A DNA stretch of 64,000 nucleotides from the NCBI GenBank assembly GCA_947625255.1, contig CANQNT010000005.1, forward strand, positions 81,385 through 145,384. Reading direction: 5' to 3'. Below are positions 16,465 to 25,898 of this stretch, one piece after another (within the stretch, counting starts at the first letter, position 1; each line of letters starts with the position of its first letter). The notes beneath the pieces are model-generated. The model was not told where the DNA came from. It was given only the letters and a program-made list of their open reading frames with translations, and searched no databases. The position numbers were made by a program, and so were the translations under genes. Origin of the DNA: an uncultured Acetatifactor sp. (GTDB lineage: Bacteria; Bacillota; Clostridia; Lachnospirales; Lachnospiraceae).

Positions 16465-18822
16465 ATGGAGGAAACAGTCAGGGACGAAAAGGCAGGCATT
16501 TTGCTTAGAATATTTGGAGGTAAAAGAAGATATATTCTTTTGGCTTTTGTGGAATTAACTGTGCTTACAGCCTCTTGCATTTCTTATTATAATCAAGTGA
16601 GTCATTTATTGTCCTATCATTTTGGACAAGAAGAGATTACTTCTTATAATGGGAAAGATGATGAATTGTATTTTGGAGAAATGATAAACGAGGAATATGC
16701 TTCGGGGATGTATGTTGTGATGGCGGAAGTGTTTCTTCGTAAAGGTTATTATCAATATAGCGTTTCTTATGAGGGCGGTTCGAACGGGAGTGCAGTTTGG
16801 CCGATTGGAAATGCGGATTATTATAGTACGATTGAACAATCCGTGGTTTATTTAGATGGGAACAAGGGTTGCGGTCAAAGTGATTTTTGGGTCAATTCGG
16901 ACTTATATGCGACGTGGAAGGTTTTGTATAGTGGGGAAGGAAGTTTTTCCATTACGGAATTGGAGATAGAAGAAACAGGGGCGGAAGCAAATATTCGTTT
17001 GTTTTCGGTAGTTTCCGTCTTGATTTTGATAAATATCCTGATTGGAGTGAAGATTTCCTTCAAAAAGCATCCCTTAACGAAACAAACGATATATGTATGC
17101 GCAAGCTTAATAACGCTGGCAATTTTTTCGAGTTATCCTACTCTCGTGGATTATGCAATTACGGGACAGGATTTTGCTTTTCATTTGATAAGGATTGAGG
17201 GAATAAAGGATGCTTTGTTGAGCGGTCAGTTTCCGGTGCGCATTAATCCGGATTATTATAACGGATATGGATATGCAAATCCTATTTTTTATGGAGAAAT
17301 CTTTTTGTATGTACCGGCGTTCTTAAGGCTTATTGGGTTTCGTTTGACGACTTGTTACAAAATTTATGTGATTTTAGTCAATGTTTTGACATGCTTCGGA
17401 GGGTATTATTGTTTTAGGCGAATGTTGAAAGTGCCTTTTATAGCGATGTTTGTTACGATTCTCTATACATTGGCGCCATTCAGGCTATTGGATCTATACA
17501 TTAGGGCGGCTGTCGGGGAATATACGGCAATGGCTTTTTTACCGTTTGTTGTCTATGGTTTATATCGCGTTTTTACGGAAGATGTAAATCATCCGGCATA
17601 TAAGTGGTGTTTTATGCCATTGGTGGTTGGTTTGACCGGGGTAATACATACGCATATTTTAACAGGCGAAATGTTGGGCGGCGTAATTTTATTGACCTGT
17701 ATCTTTCTGATCTTTTTGACAATACAAAGAAAGCGATTTTTTGCTTTGTTAAAAACAGTTTTGATCACTATAGCAATAAATTTATGGTTCCTGGTTCCTT
17801 TTTTGGATTTTTTCCTTACACAGGACATCAGGGTTTTTTCGAACTTATCAGATGCTTTGATCCAGAATACCGGACTCTATTTATCGCAAGTCATTGCTTT
17901 GTATCAAAAATTCAATTGGGGCAGTCTGTTTGCAATCGAAGGAATCAAAAATGAAATGCCTCTCTCGCTGGGGACTTCGCTTGTGTTGGGCATTATTTTG
18001 TGTCTTGTGATGGCTTTAACTTGCAGAAAAGAATTACATAAGATGAAATGGCAAAGTGCTTATTTCTCTTTTATGGCAGTTATGCTGACTTGGATGTCCA
18101 CGGTCTATTTCCCCTGGGATAAGATAGTACTTGTATCCGCTGTCTTGAGAACAATGGTGTCATCTTTGGAGTTTATATGGAGATTCCTTTCCTTGGCAAC
18201 GATTGCGGCAGCTGTCGCAACTGGGTTTGGATTGCTTTTGCTTTCTTATAAAGAAGACAGGCAGGCAAGCATCGTGGCTGGAACTGTTTTTTGTACATTA
18301 TCCATTCTTGCGGGTATGTCTTTTATGCAGGAGTGCTTAGAAACACAAAATCGAGTCGTTTTGAATAATATAAATACTTTTACAACGCAGGAAACCATGG
18401 GGACGGCAGAATATGTATTAAATAGCGCTGTGCATGAAGTCTCGTCCATGATTACGGAACCAAGAGTTGTCGGCAATGCGGTCTTGGAGGAATATCGCCG
18501 GGAAGGAACAAATGTGGAATTTCGGATAGAGAGCTTTGATGAAAGCGTTTATGTGACTTTGCCAATGTTTCACTATAAAGGATATCGGATTACCTCTGAA
18601 GACCATGATACCAATAGCGTTTATTTGGTAACGGGAGATGCAGGAGTGATGCAGATTAATATTCCGGCTGGATATCAGGGGAAGATTGTTATAAAATATG
18701 AGGGAATCTGGTATTGGAGATTGGCAGAGTTGATGTCTGCGGTAAGCTTTGCAGTGTTGATTTTCCTGGCATGGAAAGATAAGAAAAAAATCAAATTGGA
18801 TGGAAAAGGGCGAAAGCGGTAG
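16465..18822 (+). CDS. Large polytopic membrane protein (PTPS-related / GT-C-like)
   Basis: A 785-residue protein. After a first membrane helix (about residues 16-36) comes an external domain of about 140 residues, a second helix, then the conserved block QDFAFHLIRIEGIKDALLSGQFPVRINPD (given here in parts: QDFAFHLIRIEG, then GQFPVRINPDYYNGYGYANP) of the 6-pyruvoyl-tetrahydropterin-synthase-related membrane family, many more helices, a C-terminal globular domain of about 130 residues and a final helix. The architecture recalls GT-C glycosyltransferases and YfhO-like proteins in surface polysaccharide work, but no donor or acceptor can be named. ATG at 16465 (AGAGGAAG six bases upstream) is preferred over the GTG at 16441. 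The gene is visibly richer in A and T than its neighbours. Confidence 0.65.
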   Translation: MEETVRDEKAGILLRIFGGKRRYILLAFVELTVLTASCISYYNQVSHLLSYHFGQEEITSYNGKDDELYFGEMINEEYASGMYVVMAEVFLRKGYYQYSVSYEGGSNGSAVWPIGNADYYSTIEQSVVYLDGNKGCGQSDFWVNSDLYATWKVLYSGEGSFSITELEIEETGAEANIRLFSVVSVLILINILIGVKISFKKHPLTKQTIYVCASLITLAIFSSYPTLVDYAITGQDFAFHLIRIEGIKDALLSGQFPVRINPDYYNGYGYANPIFYGEIFLYVPAFLRLIGFRLTTCYKIYVILVNVLTCFGGYYCFRRMLKVPFIAMFVTILYTLAPFRLLDLYIRAAVGEYTAMAFLPFVVYGLYRVFTEDVNHPAYKWCFMPLVVGLTGVIHTHILTGEMLGGVILLTCIFLIFLTIQRKRFFALLKTVLITIAINLWFLVPFLDFFLTQDIRVFSNLSDALIQNTGLYLSQVIALYQKFNWGSLFAIEGIKNEMPLSLGTSLVLGIILCLVMALTCRKELHKMKWQSAYFSFMAVMLTWMSTVYFPWDKIVLVSAVLRTMVSSLEFIWRFLSLATIAAAVATGFGLLLLSYKEDRQASIVAGTVFCTLSILAGMSFMQECLETQNRVVLNNINTFTTQETMGTAEYVLNSAVHEVSSMITEPRVVGNAVLEEYRREGTNVEFRIESFDESVYVTLPMFHYKGYRITSEDHDTNSVYLVTGDAGVMQINIPAGYQGKIVIKYEGIWYWRLAELMSAVSFAVLIFLAWKDKKKIKLDGKGRKR

Positions 18823-18838
18823 GTTGCTTTCGCCCTTT
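18805..18838. terminator. Bidirectional terminator between convergent genes
   Basis: AAAGGGCGAAAGC (18805-18817) is perfectly complementary to 18826-18838, with A and T flanks on both sides. The plus-strand stop codon lies in its loop, and the deacetylase gene ends nine bases beyond. Confidence 0.88.
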
Positions 18839-18846
18839 GTTACTGT

Positions 18847-19650
18847 TTAAACCAAAGACGTATAGCAGCCGCCCTTGGCTTCCACGATGCTCTTGCCGTC
18901 AATCTGCAGCCATGCGCTGGCGGCGCTGGGGTTGTAGACTGCCGTGCTGTCGGCTGTGAAGCGCAGCCGTTTCAGCACTTCCACATAATCGATGATCTCG
19001 ATATTGGTAGCGTACCAGATATCCTCTCTGCCGCCCATGTAGGCGCAGAAATCTTCAATGACATTCCAGTTATCCTTGTCGTCAAATTCATAGCTGTGTC
19101 CCCAGACGTACATGAGCTTCAGGTATTGTTTCTTCTGGAACTCCGCTAAGGTCTTGCCCAGTTCCATCAGCCGGGGATTATTGTGATGACAGGTGGCCTG
19201 CCATTCCATGGGATTCGAGGGCAAGTCGAGGCTGTTGGAGCTTCCCACGACGCGGCCATAAGCAATGCCGAGGCTTTGAAACAGCTCTTCAATTTCCTTG
19301 GTATAGGAGCCGTTGGGATAAGCATGGCCGCGGACGGGATAACCTACCAGCTTCTCCAGGCCGGCGCGGTCCTCCAGAATCTCACGGGCTACTTCGGTCA
19401 GGGGGCATCTGCCGATGGTGGGATGAAGGGCGGTATGGGTTGCCACTTCATGACCCTTGTAAAGTTCCGCCACCTGGTCGGGACGAACTCTGTTTTCCCA
19501 AGTCTGCATGATTCCATAATTTAAGTTGAAAGTTCCCTTAATCCCATACTTGTTAAAAATGGAAACCAAGCGGAAGTCCTGAGTGCGTCCGTCGTCATAA
19601 CTCATGGTAAGTGCCTTGGTCTTGCCTTCCGGGTAACAATAATATGTCAT
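18847..19650 (-). CDS. Polysaccharide deacetylase (NodB-like)
   Basis: A 267-residue carbohydrate esterase family 4 protein. TMSYDDGRTQDFRL holds the catalytic and metal aspartates, EVATHTALHPTIGR the two metal histidines and VRGHAYPNGSYTKE the third conserved motif. There is no signal peptide, so the substrate is probably intracellular or the protein is exported otherwise. The open frame reaches 19866 but AGGAGGA directly precedes the ATG at 19650 (MTYYCYPEGK). Related proteins are often called polysaccharide or xylan/chitin deacetylases; the substrate cannot be chosen here. Confidence 0.85.
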   Translation of the reverse strand: MTYYCYPEGKTKALTMSYDDGRTQDFRLVSIFNKYGIKGTFNLNYGIMQTWENRVRPDQVAELYKGHEVATHTALHPTIGRCPLTEVAREILEDRAGLEKLVGYPVRGHAYPNGSYTKEIEELFQSLGIAYGRVVGSSNSLDLPSNPMEWQATCHHNNPRLMELGKTLAEFQKKQYLKLMYVWGHSYEFDDKDNWNVIEDFCAYMGGREDIWYATNIEIIDYVEVLKRLRFTADSTAVYNPSAASAWLQIDGKSIVEAKGGCYTSLV

Positions 19651-19837
19651 GTTTTGTCTCCTCCTTTTGTTGGCGTAAGGACGGCACACAATGCTGCGTC
19701 CGTTATCGTTCCGGCGTCTGGATGACATTGGAAGTATCATGCTTGTTACGGGCATCAGGCCGGCGCCTGGGACACTTCCGCTGTCTGGGCCGTGAATGGA
19801 ACGGAGAGTGTGTGATCCAACGCTTATGATGATTTCT

Positions 19838-19866
19838 ATTTTAAGCCGGAACGCGTGGAAAAGCAA
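19838..19866 (-). promoter_or_regulatory. Promoter of the deacetylase gene with a long leader
   Basis: Minus-strand TTGCTT (19861-19866), 17-bp spacer, TAAAAT (19838-19843). It predicts a leader of about 180 nt before the ATG at 19650. I recognise no known riboswitch in that leader. Confidence 0.5.
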
Positions 19867-20017
19867 TGTGCAATCTTGTAAAAAATATCATGCAGGAGGT
19901 TCGGATAAGCTTGCTTCGCATACTTTTCCCGTCAGGCGATCTCCCGTAATCGTTGACGTATTTTCTTCCAATACTTCGTCCCCTCTCATCCGCCATGATA
20001 TATTCATCAGAAATTGC

Positions 20018-20443
20018 CTATTGCTGCAGGGCCGAAAAGAGTTCCCCCTCTATCTCAAGTACATCGTCCATCGGAATGGTTTCCCCGCTTTGCAGAATAA
20101 TAAGCCTTTTATAATCGTCCACCTTTTTGACAGCGCCGGAAACCGTAATATACGCCCCGCCGGATTTTCTTTCATCCGGCTTGAAGTAGGTGAATGAAAG
20201 CTCTGGCTGTTCGGCGATGCTGTCCGCCGCCATCTGCAGTTTCGTGTTTAAAAGCTCCATTGATTCTTCGCTGAGTTCGAGCCTGGCGTCGGTTGTCCGT
20301 GCTGTCTCGCGGATAGCGGCGTCATAGCCTGTCAGGGCGGCAAAGGGTGAAAACTGCGCCGCTCGCTCCTGCATCGGCATCTGCGGTCTTTTGTCAGAAA
20401 CGTGATGCGGGAGAGTGATGATATCTTCATAAGAATCCCTCAT
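20018..20443 (-). CDS. YolD-like protein
   Basis: A 141-residue protein of the YolD-like family: RPQMPMQERAAQFSPFAALTGYDAAI near the N-terminus is its hallmark (start RPQMPMQERAAQFSPFAA), and the C-terminal half (KKVDDYKRLIILQSGETIPMD) is a small SH3-like beta domain. YolD proteins regularly accompany UmuC/UvrX Y-family polymerases and are thought to be their UmuD-like accessory factors. Its start overlaps the polymerase stop by four bases, so the two are translationally coupled. Confidence 0.85.
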   Translation of the reverse strand: MRDSYEDIITLPHHVSDKRPQMPMQERAAQFSPFAALTGYDAAIRETARTTDARLELSEESMELLNTKLQMAADSIAEQPELSFTYFKPDERKSGGAYITVSGAVKKVDDYKRLIILQSGETIPMDDVLEIEGELFSALQQ

Positions 20444-21945
20444 GCCTTGTGCCCTCCGATCTGAGAATTGCGGTCACGCGCCGTCGCGCTTTCTTCCAGG
20501 TTCATCCCTTTGAGGATCGCGTTCTTCCCATACTTTTTCTTGATGGCCAGCATCGCTTTCTGCATTTTCTTTTCCCGTTCCAGTTCCGCCTGTTCGCGCT
20601 CTTGTCTGGCTTGCAGGGCGGCATAGTCCGTGAAAAGGTCAAGCTGCTCGTAACGGACCTCTTGCTGTATGGAGGCTTCATTGATCACATGGTTCGCCGT
20701 GATGTACAGCCTGCGGATAAGGAGATTTTTGTCGACGATGCGATCAAATAGTTCTGATGCCGCCGTCATGATCTGCCTGGCGGACGAGGTATGCCCTCCG
20801 AAGTTGATGGTGCCATGGGAGTGCTTTGGAATTTTGCGCCCATAACGGTCTGTGACAATTTCTCCATGATAAGCTTTGCCCCGCTTGGGATCAGTAAGAT
20901 TTTCCACATCGTATCCCACTGTGACGACGATCTGGTCGGTGACGAGCCCCTTGTCGACCAAGTCCAGCGCAAGAAGATCGGCCATCTCCCGGAGGACAAG
21001 TTTTGCTTTCTCTGCTTCATAGGGCTGGTGAAGCACCTGGCCCGATCCCAGGCTGTTTGCGCTGGGACGGTATGCCTTTATCGCTTCCACTGTACAGGGT
21101 TCCCATCCCCAGGCATGGTCGATCAGCAGTTCCGCGTTTTTTCCAAACAGGTTGTAGAGCAGGTCTTCGTCCGTGACGGATCTCCTTGCCACGTCGCCCA
21201 TTGTGAACATTCCGTTTGCTTCCAGCTTTTTTGCATATCCTTTGCCCAGCCGCCAAAAATCAGTCAGGGGCTGGTGCGTCCAAAGGATACGGCGGTAGCT
21301 CATTTCATCCAGATCGGCAATCCGCACACCGTTTTTATCAGCCGGCATATGCTTGGCAACAATGTCCATCGCCACCTTGCACAGATACAGATTGGTTCCG
21401 ACCCCCGCCGTGGCCGTGAGGCCTGTGTTGTCCAGCACGTCAAGAATCATCTTCATTGCAAGGTCGTGAGGGGTCAGTTGATAGGTGTCCAGGTAGTTGG
21501 TAACGTCCATGAAAACCTCGTCAATGGAGTAAACGACGATATCCTCCGGCGCTACATATTTCATATAGATGCTGTAGATCCGCGTGCTGTACTCCATGTA
21601 GTAAGCCATGCGCGGCGGCGCGATGATAAAATCAATGGCCAGCTCCGGTCTTGACGCCAGCTCGGAATAAAAATGCGACGAGCCATCCAGCCTCCCTCCC
21701 GGTGCATCGTGTCTGCGCCGGGCGTTTGCCTCTCTGACTTGCTGTTTCACTTCAAACAGACGTGCGCGCCCGGAAATGCCATGGCTTTTTAGGGAAGGAG
21801 TGACCGCGAGGCAGATCGTTTTGTCCGTCCGGCTTTCATCGGCGACGACGAGGTTGGTGTCCATCGGGTCAAGCCCTCGCTCCCGGCACTCAACCGAAGC
21901 ATAAAATGATTTCAGGTCTATCGCTATATATTTCCGATTTTCCAT
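20440..21945 (-). CDS. Y-family DNA polymerase (UvrX/UmuC-like)
   Basis: A 501-residue translesion polymerase. The palm motifs are visible: AIDLKSFYASVE near the N-terminus and VVYSIDEVFMDVTN with the catalytic Asp-Glu pair, then helix-hairpin-helix and little-finger regions and a beta-clamp-binding QLDLF motif (in RYEQLDLFTDY). The 55-residue tail is rich in Glu, Lys and Arg. The Asp-x-Lys-Ser-Phe-Tyr start places it with Bacillus YqjW/UvrX, not DinB. The ATG at 21945 has AAAGGAG about 11 bases upstream; the extra upstream frame overlaps the LexA box. Together with YolD it forms an SOS mutagenesis operon. Confidence 0.9.
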   Translation of the reverse strand: MENRKYIAIDLKSFYASVECRERGLDPMDTNLVVADESRTDKTICLAVTPSLKSHGISGRARLFEVKQQVREANARRRHDAPGGRLDGSSHFYSELASRPELAIDFIIAPPRMAYYMEYSTRIYSIYMKYVAPEDIVVYSIDEVFMDVTNYLDTYQLTPHDLAMKMILDVLDNTGLTATAGVGTNLYLCKVAMDIVAKHMPADKNGVRIADLDEMSYRRILWTHQPLTDFWRLGKGYAKKLEANGMFTMGDVARRSVTDEDLLYNLFGKNAELLIDHAWGWEPCTVEAIKAYRPSANSLGSGQVLHQPYEAEKAKLVLREMADLLALDLVDKGLVTDQIVVTVGYDVENLTDPKRGKAYHGEIVTDRYGRKIPKHSHGTINFGGHTSSARQIMTAASELFDRIVDKNLLIRRLYITANHVINEASIQQEVRYEQLDLFTDYAALQARQEREQAELEREKKMQKAMLAIKKKYGKNAILKGMNLEESATARDRNSQIGGHKA

Positions 21946-21992
21946 ATCCCGGCTGTCTCCTTTTCCCTGTTTTTCCCGCGCCTCATATAAAA

Positions 21993-22006
21993 CGAATATG
22001 TGTTCG
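21993..22006 (-). promoter_or_regulatory. LexA (SOS) box
   Basis: Read on the minus strand the site is CGAACACATATTCG, one mismatch from the Gram-positive consensus CGAACRNRYGTTYG. It lies just downstream of the -10 of the polymerase promoter, the right place for a repressor operator. Confidence 0.8.
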
Positions 22007-22013
22007 TGAATAG

Positions 22014-22042
22014 ACCTTAGCACACGAAAATGCGCGTGTCAA
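22014..22042 (-). promoter_or_regulatory. Promoter of the UvrX-YolD operon
   Basis: Minus-strand consensus TTGACA (22037-22042), 17-bp spacer, TAAGGT (22014-22019). The strong -35 with a weak -10 next to a LexA box fits a damage-inducible promoter. Confidence 0.65.
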
Positions 22043-22188
22043 CAAAAATATGCAAAGCTGTCCGTGACTTCACGGAACGGTTCGGCCCTGATCCGCCGGG
22101 GAAGCCATAGTTTCTCTGGACAGAAGCCCCATGGGTGTAGTACACTAAAGAAAAAGCCTTGGAGGATGGGCCGAAAGGAGAATGGGGT

Positions 22189-23685
22189 ATGCAGAAATAC
22201 ATTATGGCACTGGACCAGGGAACCACCAGTTCCCGGTGCATCATTTTTGACAAAAAGGGAACTGTCTGTTCCATGGCGCAAAAGGAGTTTACGCAGATTT
22301 ACCCGCGGCCGGGCTGGGTGGAGCATGATCCGATGGAAATCTGGGCTTCCCAGCTGGCGGTAGCCACGGAAAGCATGGCGAAGCTGGGGATTGACGCGGA
22401 GAGTATCAGCGGCATCGGTATCACGAATCAGCGGGAAACGACCATTGTATGGGACCGTTATACGGGGGAGCCGGTCTATAACGCCATTGTGTGGCAATGC
22501 CGCCGCACCTCTGACATGATCGATTCTTTGCAAAAAGACGGTTTCGACCGGGTGATCCGTGAGAAAACGGGCCTGATTCCGGATGCGTATTTCAGCGCGT
22601 CCAAGATTGCCTGGATCCTGCAGAACGTGGAGGGAGCCAGGGAAAGAGCGGAAAAGGGCGAGCTTGTTTTCGGCACCGTGGATACCTGGCTGATCTGGAA
22701 CCTGACCAAGGGAGCGGTGCATGTGACGGATTATACCAATGCGTCCCGCACTATGCTTTTCGACATTCACAGTCTGTGCTGGGACGAGGAAATTCTGGCG
22801 TGGTTTGGGATTCCCGTTTCCATGCTGCCGGAGGTCAAGGCTTCCAGCTGTATCTTCGGGGAGACGGATTCCTTGGTGTTCGGGCGGCCCATTCCCATTG
22901 TCGGCGCCGCGGGGGATCAGCAGGCGGCCTTGTTCGGGCAATGCTGCTTTGAGCAGGGGGAAGCCAAGAACACCTATGGAACGGGGTGCTTTTTGTTAAT
23001 GAATACGGGAGAGAAGGCCATTGTCTCCCGGGAGGGGCTGTTGACCACGATCGCCGCCAGCGTGGGCGGTCACATTGAATATGCGCTGGAGGGAAGCGTG
23101 TTCGTGGCGGGAGCCTCCATTCAGTGGCTTCGGGACAGTATGCGCATGATTAAGTCCGCGTCCCAGTCTCAGGACTATGCTCAGGCCGTTGAGGACACCG
23201 CCGGGATGATGATCGTGCCCGTATTTACCGGAATGGGAGCGCCTTATTGGAACCAGTATGCCAGAGGGACTGTCGTGGGACTGACCAGGGGCTGCACCAA
23301 GGAGCATTTTATCCGGGCCACGTTGGAATCCATCGCTTATCAGACCGCGGATGTGCTTCGGGCCATGGAACGGGACAGTGGAATTCGTTTAAAGAGTCTG
23401 AAAGTGGACGGGGGAGCCAGCGCCAATGATTTTCTCATGCAGTTCCAGGCGGATATGATCAATGTCCAGGTACATCGGCCGGAATGTATCGAGACCACGG
23501 CTCTGGGAGCGGCTTATCTGGCGGGACTGGCATGCGGGTACTGGAAAGACCGGAATGAAATCCGTGAAAACTGGCAGATCGGGAAAGTGTTTGAACCCTT
23601 GATGCCGGAGGAGAAACGGGAGAAGCTGCTGAAAGCTTGGAAACGTGCCGTGAAGTGTGCGCTGGCCTGGGCGGAGGACGCGTAA
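22189..23685 (+). CDS. glpK: Glycerol kinase
   Basis: A 498-residue FGGY-family kinase converting glycerol to glycerol-3-phosphate. [15 protein letters not shown] is the N-terminal phosphate loop; [14 protein letters not shown], the [12 protein letters not shown] catalytic-aspartate region and [11 protein letters not shown] are diagnostic. The ATG at 22189 (AAAGGAG, 8-base spacing) is preferred over 22159. No glpF, glpD or glpO lies beside it, so glycerol uptake and oxidation genes must be elsewhere. Confidence 0.95.
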   Translation: MQKYIMALDQGTTSSRCIIFDKKGTVCSMAQKEFTQIYPRPGWVEHDPMEIWASQLAVATESMAKLGIDAESISGIGITNQRETTIVWDRYTGEPVYNAIVWQCRRTSDMIDSLQKDGFDRVIREKTGLIPDAYFSASKIAWILQNVEGARERAEKGELVFGTVDTWLIWNLTKGAVHVTDYTNASRTMLFDIHSLCWDEEILAWFGIPVSMLPEVKASSCIFGETDSLVFGRPIPIVGAAGDQQAALFGQCCFEQGEAKNTYGTGCFLLMNTGEKAIVSREGLLTTIAASVGGHIEYALEGSVFVAGASIQWLRDSMRMIKSASQSQDYAQAVEDTAGMMIVPVFTGMGAPYWNQYARGTVVGLTRGCTKEHFIRATLESIAYQTADVLRAMERDSGIRLKSLKVDGGASANDFLMQFQADMINVQVHRPECIETTALGAAYLAGLACGYWKDRNEIRENWQIGKVFEPLMPEEKREKLLKAWKRAVKCALAWAEDA

Positions 23686-23708
23686 GGGACCTGGCCGATG
23701 AGGCCTGT

Positions 23709-23749
23709 CAAGGGAGCCGTCATGAGAAGTTTCCGGTACGGCTCTCTTG
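23709..23749. terminator. Hairpin between glpK and a convergent gene
   Basis: CAAGGGAGCCGT (23709-23720) pairs with ACGGCTCTCTTG (23738-23749), one G-T pair, 17-nt loop. No clear T tract follows on either strand, so termination is plausible but not typical. Confidence 0.4.
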
Positions 23750-23799
23750 ATGAGCCCGGGGATGGCACAAAACGCGTTATCCATTGCTGTATCGGATTT

Positions 23800-25605
23800 T
23801 CATTCCTGAGAAAAGACATTGTTGGCTTCCACCGAGCCATAAGTGGAGATATATGCGTTACGATAGGGGGCTTTCATGCGGAAACCATCTGACAGGTCGT
23901 CTCCCCGGAGTTCAATAAGATTCAGTCGTGCCGCGTAAGGGGTGGAAGGAAAGAAGTGATATCCGCTTCGGTCGTCCCGTGAGGGCACGTAGATGGGAAT
24001 ATCCCCCAGTGAATAAACGTCATGGGGATATACGATATAATCTCCGCTATGGAGCAGGTAGTCATTTCCGGCGGCATAGGCGCTTTCCAATAAAGGATTG
24101 ATACAGAGAAGGATCAAAATGACGGCGGTGCAGCGGGCAAGAATCCATCCCCAAGAGACTTTGTTCTTCGGAACGGTCTTTCGGGGAAGCTTATTCCTTG
24201 AAAGCGGTTTTACGGGAACTGGCAGGCGGCATAAGAGACTTCCTGCCGCATATGCGGGGAAAAGCAGGAGATATACCATCCCATAACGCGGGGACGGTGC
24301 GCCAATAAACCAGAGCAGGAAGCAGGCGGCCATGGTCACGGCCAGTAAAAGCTCCTTGCCGTCCTTATGGCGCAGCAGCCGATAGAACCCTATGCCGAAC
24401 ACAATGGGAGCGGATATCAGGGTGGCCAGGAAGAACGTCCGCAGAAATGGATCCAATTTTCCATACCAGACCGGAAACCAGACAGAAAAAGGCGAATCGA
24501 ACTTCATCACATCATTTAGTCCCCATCCCCACGCTTTGATTTCGTTCCGGTCATAAACAAGCGTATAGGAGGGCATTTTCCAGTCCACCTGGAAGAGGTC
24601 CAACTCCGGATACGGATAAATTAAATATCCGGAGATCAAGACATTGCGGATCAAAAAGGGTAAAAGGACAAGGATTCCAGCAAAAAAATAGACACTGATT
24701 TCTTTCCATTTTTTTTGACGAATCAGCTGACTGGCAGGCAGAATCGTCAGCAACACAACCAGTGCCGCAGAAAGCTTCAGGGTGGCGGCATAGACACCCA
24801 GGATACAGAGATAGGCAAAGGGACGGGGGTCTTGCTCCCCATCCTCCAGATGAGATATCCATTTAGTAAAAATATAGAGGACGAGCCCCAGTGTCATTAG
24901 GTCAGAACCGGGGGAATTGATCGCACTGACCGTAATCTGATAGTTGGCTTCTTCATGACTGTAAAAGATAAGAAGCGCCAAACGGAAGCAATCAGAGAGG
25001 CAGATTTTTTTTGTGCGGAAAACTTTCATGGAGCAGATCGCGTATCCTAAGAAGAAAAAGGTGATAAAACCGTTGACACCATGCAGTGATTGTCCAACCA
25101 GGAAATAGAGGCTGAACAAGGCCTGCAGACAGAAAAAGGAACTGTTATAAGCCAGTCGATTATGCAGATTACCCAGCCCGGGAACTACCCCATAGGTTTC
25201 AATCCATCGGATACTCTGGGCGTGGTAGAGTCCGGTGTCATATTGATAAGGAATTCCTTTTGACAAGACAAGCAATAAAAGGAAAAGCATTGCCAATAAA
25301 GCGGTTATCAACCAAATTCTGGGAGTTCGGAAAATTTTCCTGAAAATGTCCATTACTTTTTTGCGAAAGCAGATAAGAAGCGCCGTGTCGCTTATAAGCA
25401 GCAGCAGATTTGCCAGGGCGCCGACTCCGTGGAACAGACTGAAGAATTCAGCATAAACGGTTAGCATACATATGCCCAGAAGGAGCACGGCATCCGGATT
25501 TTTTTCCTGATATTGATTTGTCCCGCCTGGCAGACTTGTAAAAGCCATTCCCCAAAGGTAGGCGGAAATTCCCATCCAAAACCAGCTTAAAGCGATGAAA
25601 ATCAT
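23800..25605 (-). CDS. Polytopic membrane protein, LIC_10190-like
   Basis: A 601-residue protein with about a dozen hydrophobic segments, starting with a helix at residues 1-24. The segment YQYDTGLYHAQSIRWIETYG then VVPGLGNLHNRLAYNSSFF is the pattern of the LIC_10190-type membrane family, which resembles GT-C glycosyltransferases: the acidic residue in the first external loop would correspond to their catalytic Asp. The C-terminal 90 residues are soluble. A cell-surface polysaccharide or lipid-linked sugar role is only an inference. AAGGAGA precedes the ATG. It is the second such large protein within 10 kb (compare 16465-18822), though the two are not obviously homologous. Confidence 0.65.
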   Translation of the reverse strand: MIFIALSWFWMGISAYLWGMAFTSLPGGTNQYQEKNPDAVLLLGICMLTVYAEFFSLFHGVGALANLLLLISDTALLICFRKKVMDIFRKIFRTPRIWLITALLAMLFLLLLVLSKGIPYQYDTGLYHAQSIRWIETYGVVPGLGNLHNRLAYNSSFFCLQALFSLYFLVGQSLHGVNGFITFFFLGYAICSMKVFRTKKICLSDCFRLALLIFYSHEEANYQITVSAINSPGSDLMTLGLVLYIFTKWISHLEDGEQDPRPFAYLCILGVYAATLKLSAALVVLLTILPASQLIRQKKWKEISVYFFAGILVLLPFLIRNVLISGYLIYPYPELDLFQVDWKMPSYTLVYDRNEIKAWGWGLNDVMKFDSPFSVWFPVWYGKLDPFLRTFFLATLISAPIVFGIGFYRLLRHKDGKELLLAVTMAACFLLWFIGAPSPRYGMVYLLLFPAYAAGSLLCRLPVPVKPLSRNKLPRKTVPKNKVSWGWILARCTAVILILLCINPLLESAYAAGNDYLLHSGDYIVYPHDVYSLGDIPIYVPSRDDRSGYHFFPSTPYAARLNLIELRGDDLSDGFRMKAPYRNAYISTYGSVEANNVFSQE

Positions 25606-25682
25606 GGTTTATCTCCTTGAAATTTTTTCTTAAATAGGAAGCGCGTTGTCTCCTGACGCGGTTTTCCGGTATCGTTGGGATT

Positions 25683-25711
25683 ATGATAGCATTCCGGAAC
25701 GGGAAAGTCAA
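25683..25711 (-). promoter_or_regulatory. Promoter of the LIC_10190-like gene
   Basis: Minus-strand TTGACT (25706-25711), 17-bp spacer, TATCAT (25683-25688) with an extended TG motif. Confidence 0.7.
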
Positions 25712-25781
25712 TCGCACATAGGCGTCGCGCCGGGAGCTTATGCCGAGATCCCGGATTCTTGTTTTTTGTCAAAAGATATGG

Positions 25782-25809
25782 TTGTAATTGTACCAAATTA
25801 TGATAAAAT
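25782..25809 (+). promoter_or_regulatory. Promoter of the aminotransferase gene
   Basis: TTGTAA (25782-25787), 16-bp spacer, TAAAAT (25804-25809), about 90 bp upstream of the start. It is divergent from the promoter at 25683-25711. Confidence 0.6.
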
Positions 25810-25898
25810 AAAAAAGAATACGGCAAGGCGCAGTCCTTTGGCGGGCCTCGGGGTTTGGAACCAAAAGTCCAGAGGGCAGGCGCGGAAAGAAGGTAAGG

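Noticed and set aside
19651..19830. Cyclic-di-GMP or other known riboswitch in the deacetylase leader
   Set aside because: No GEMM-type conserved core or other familiar riboswitch motif can be recognised.
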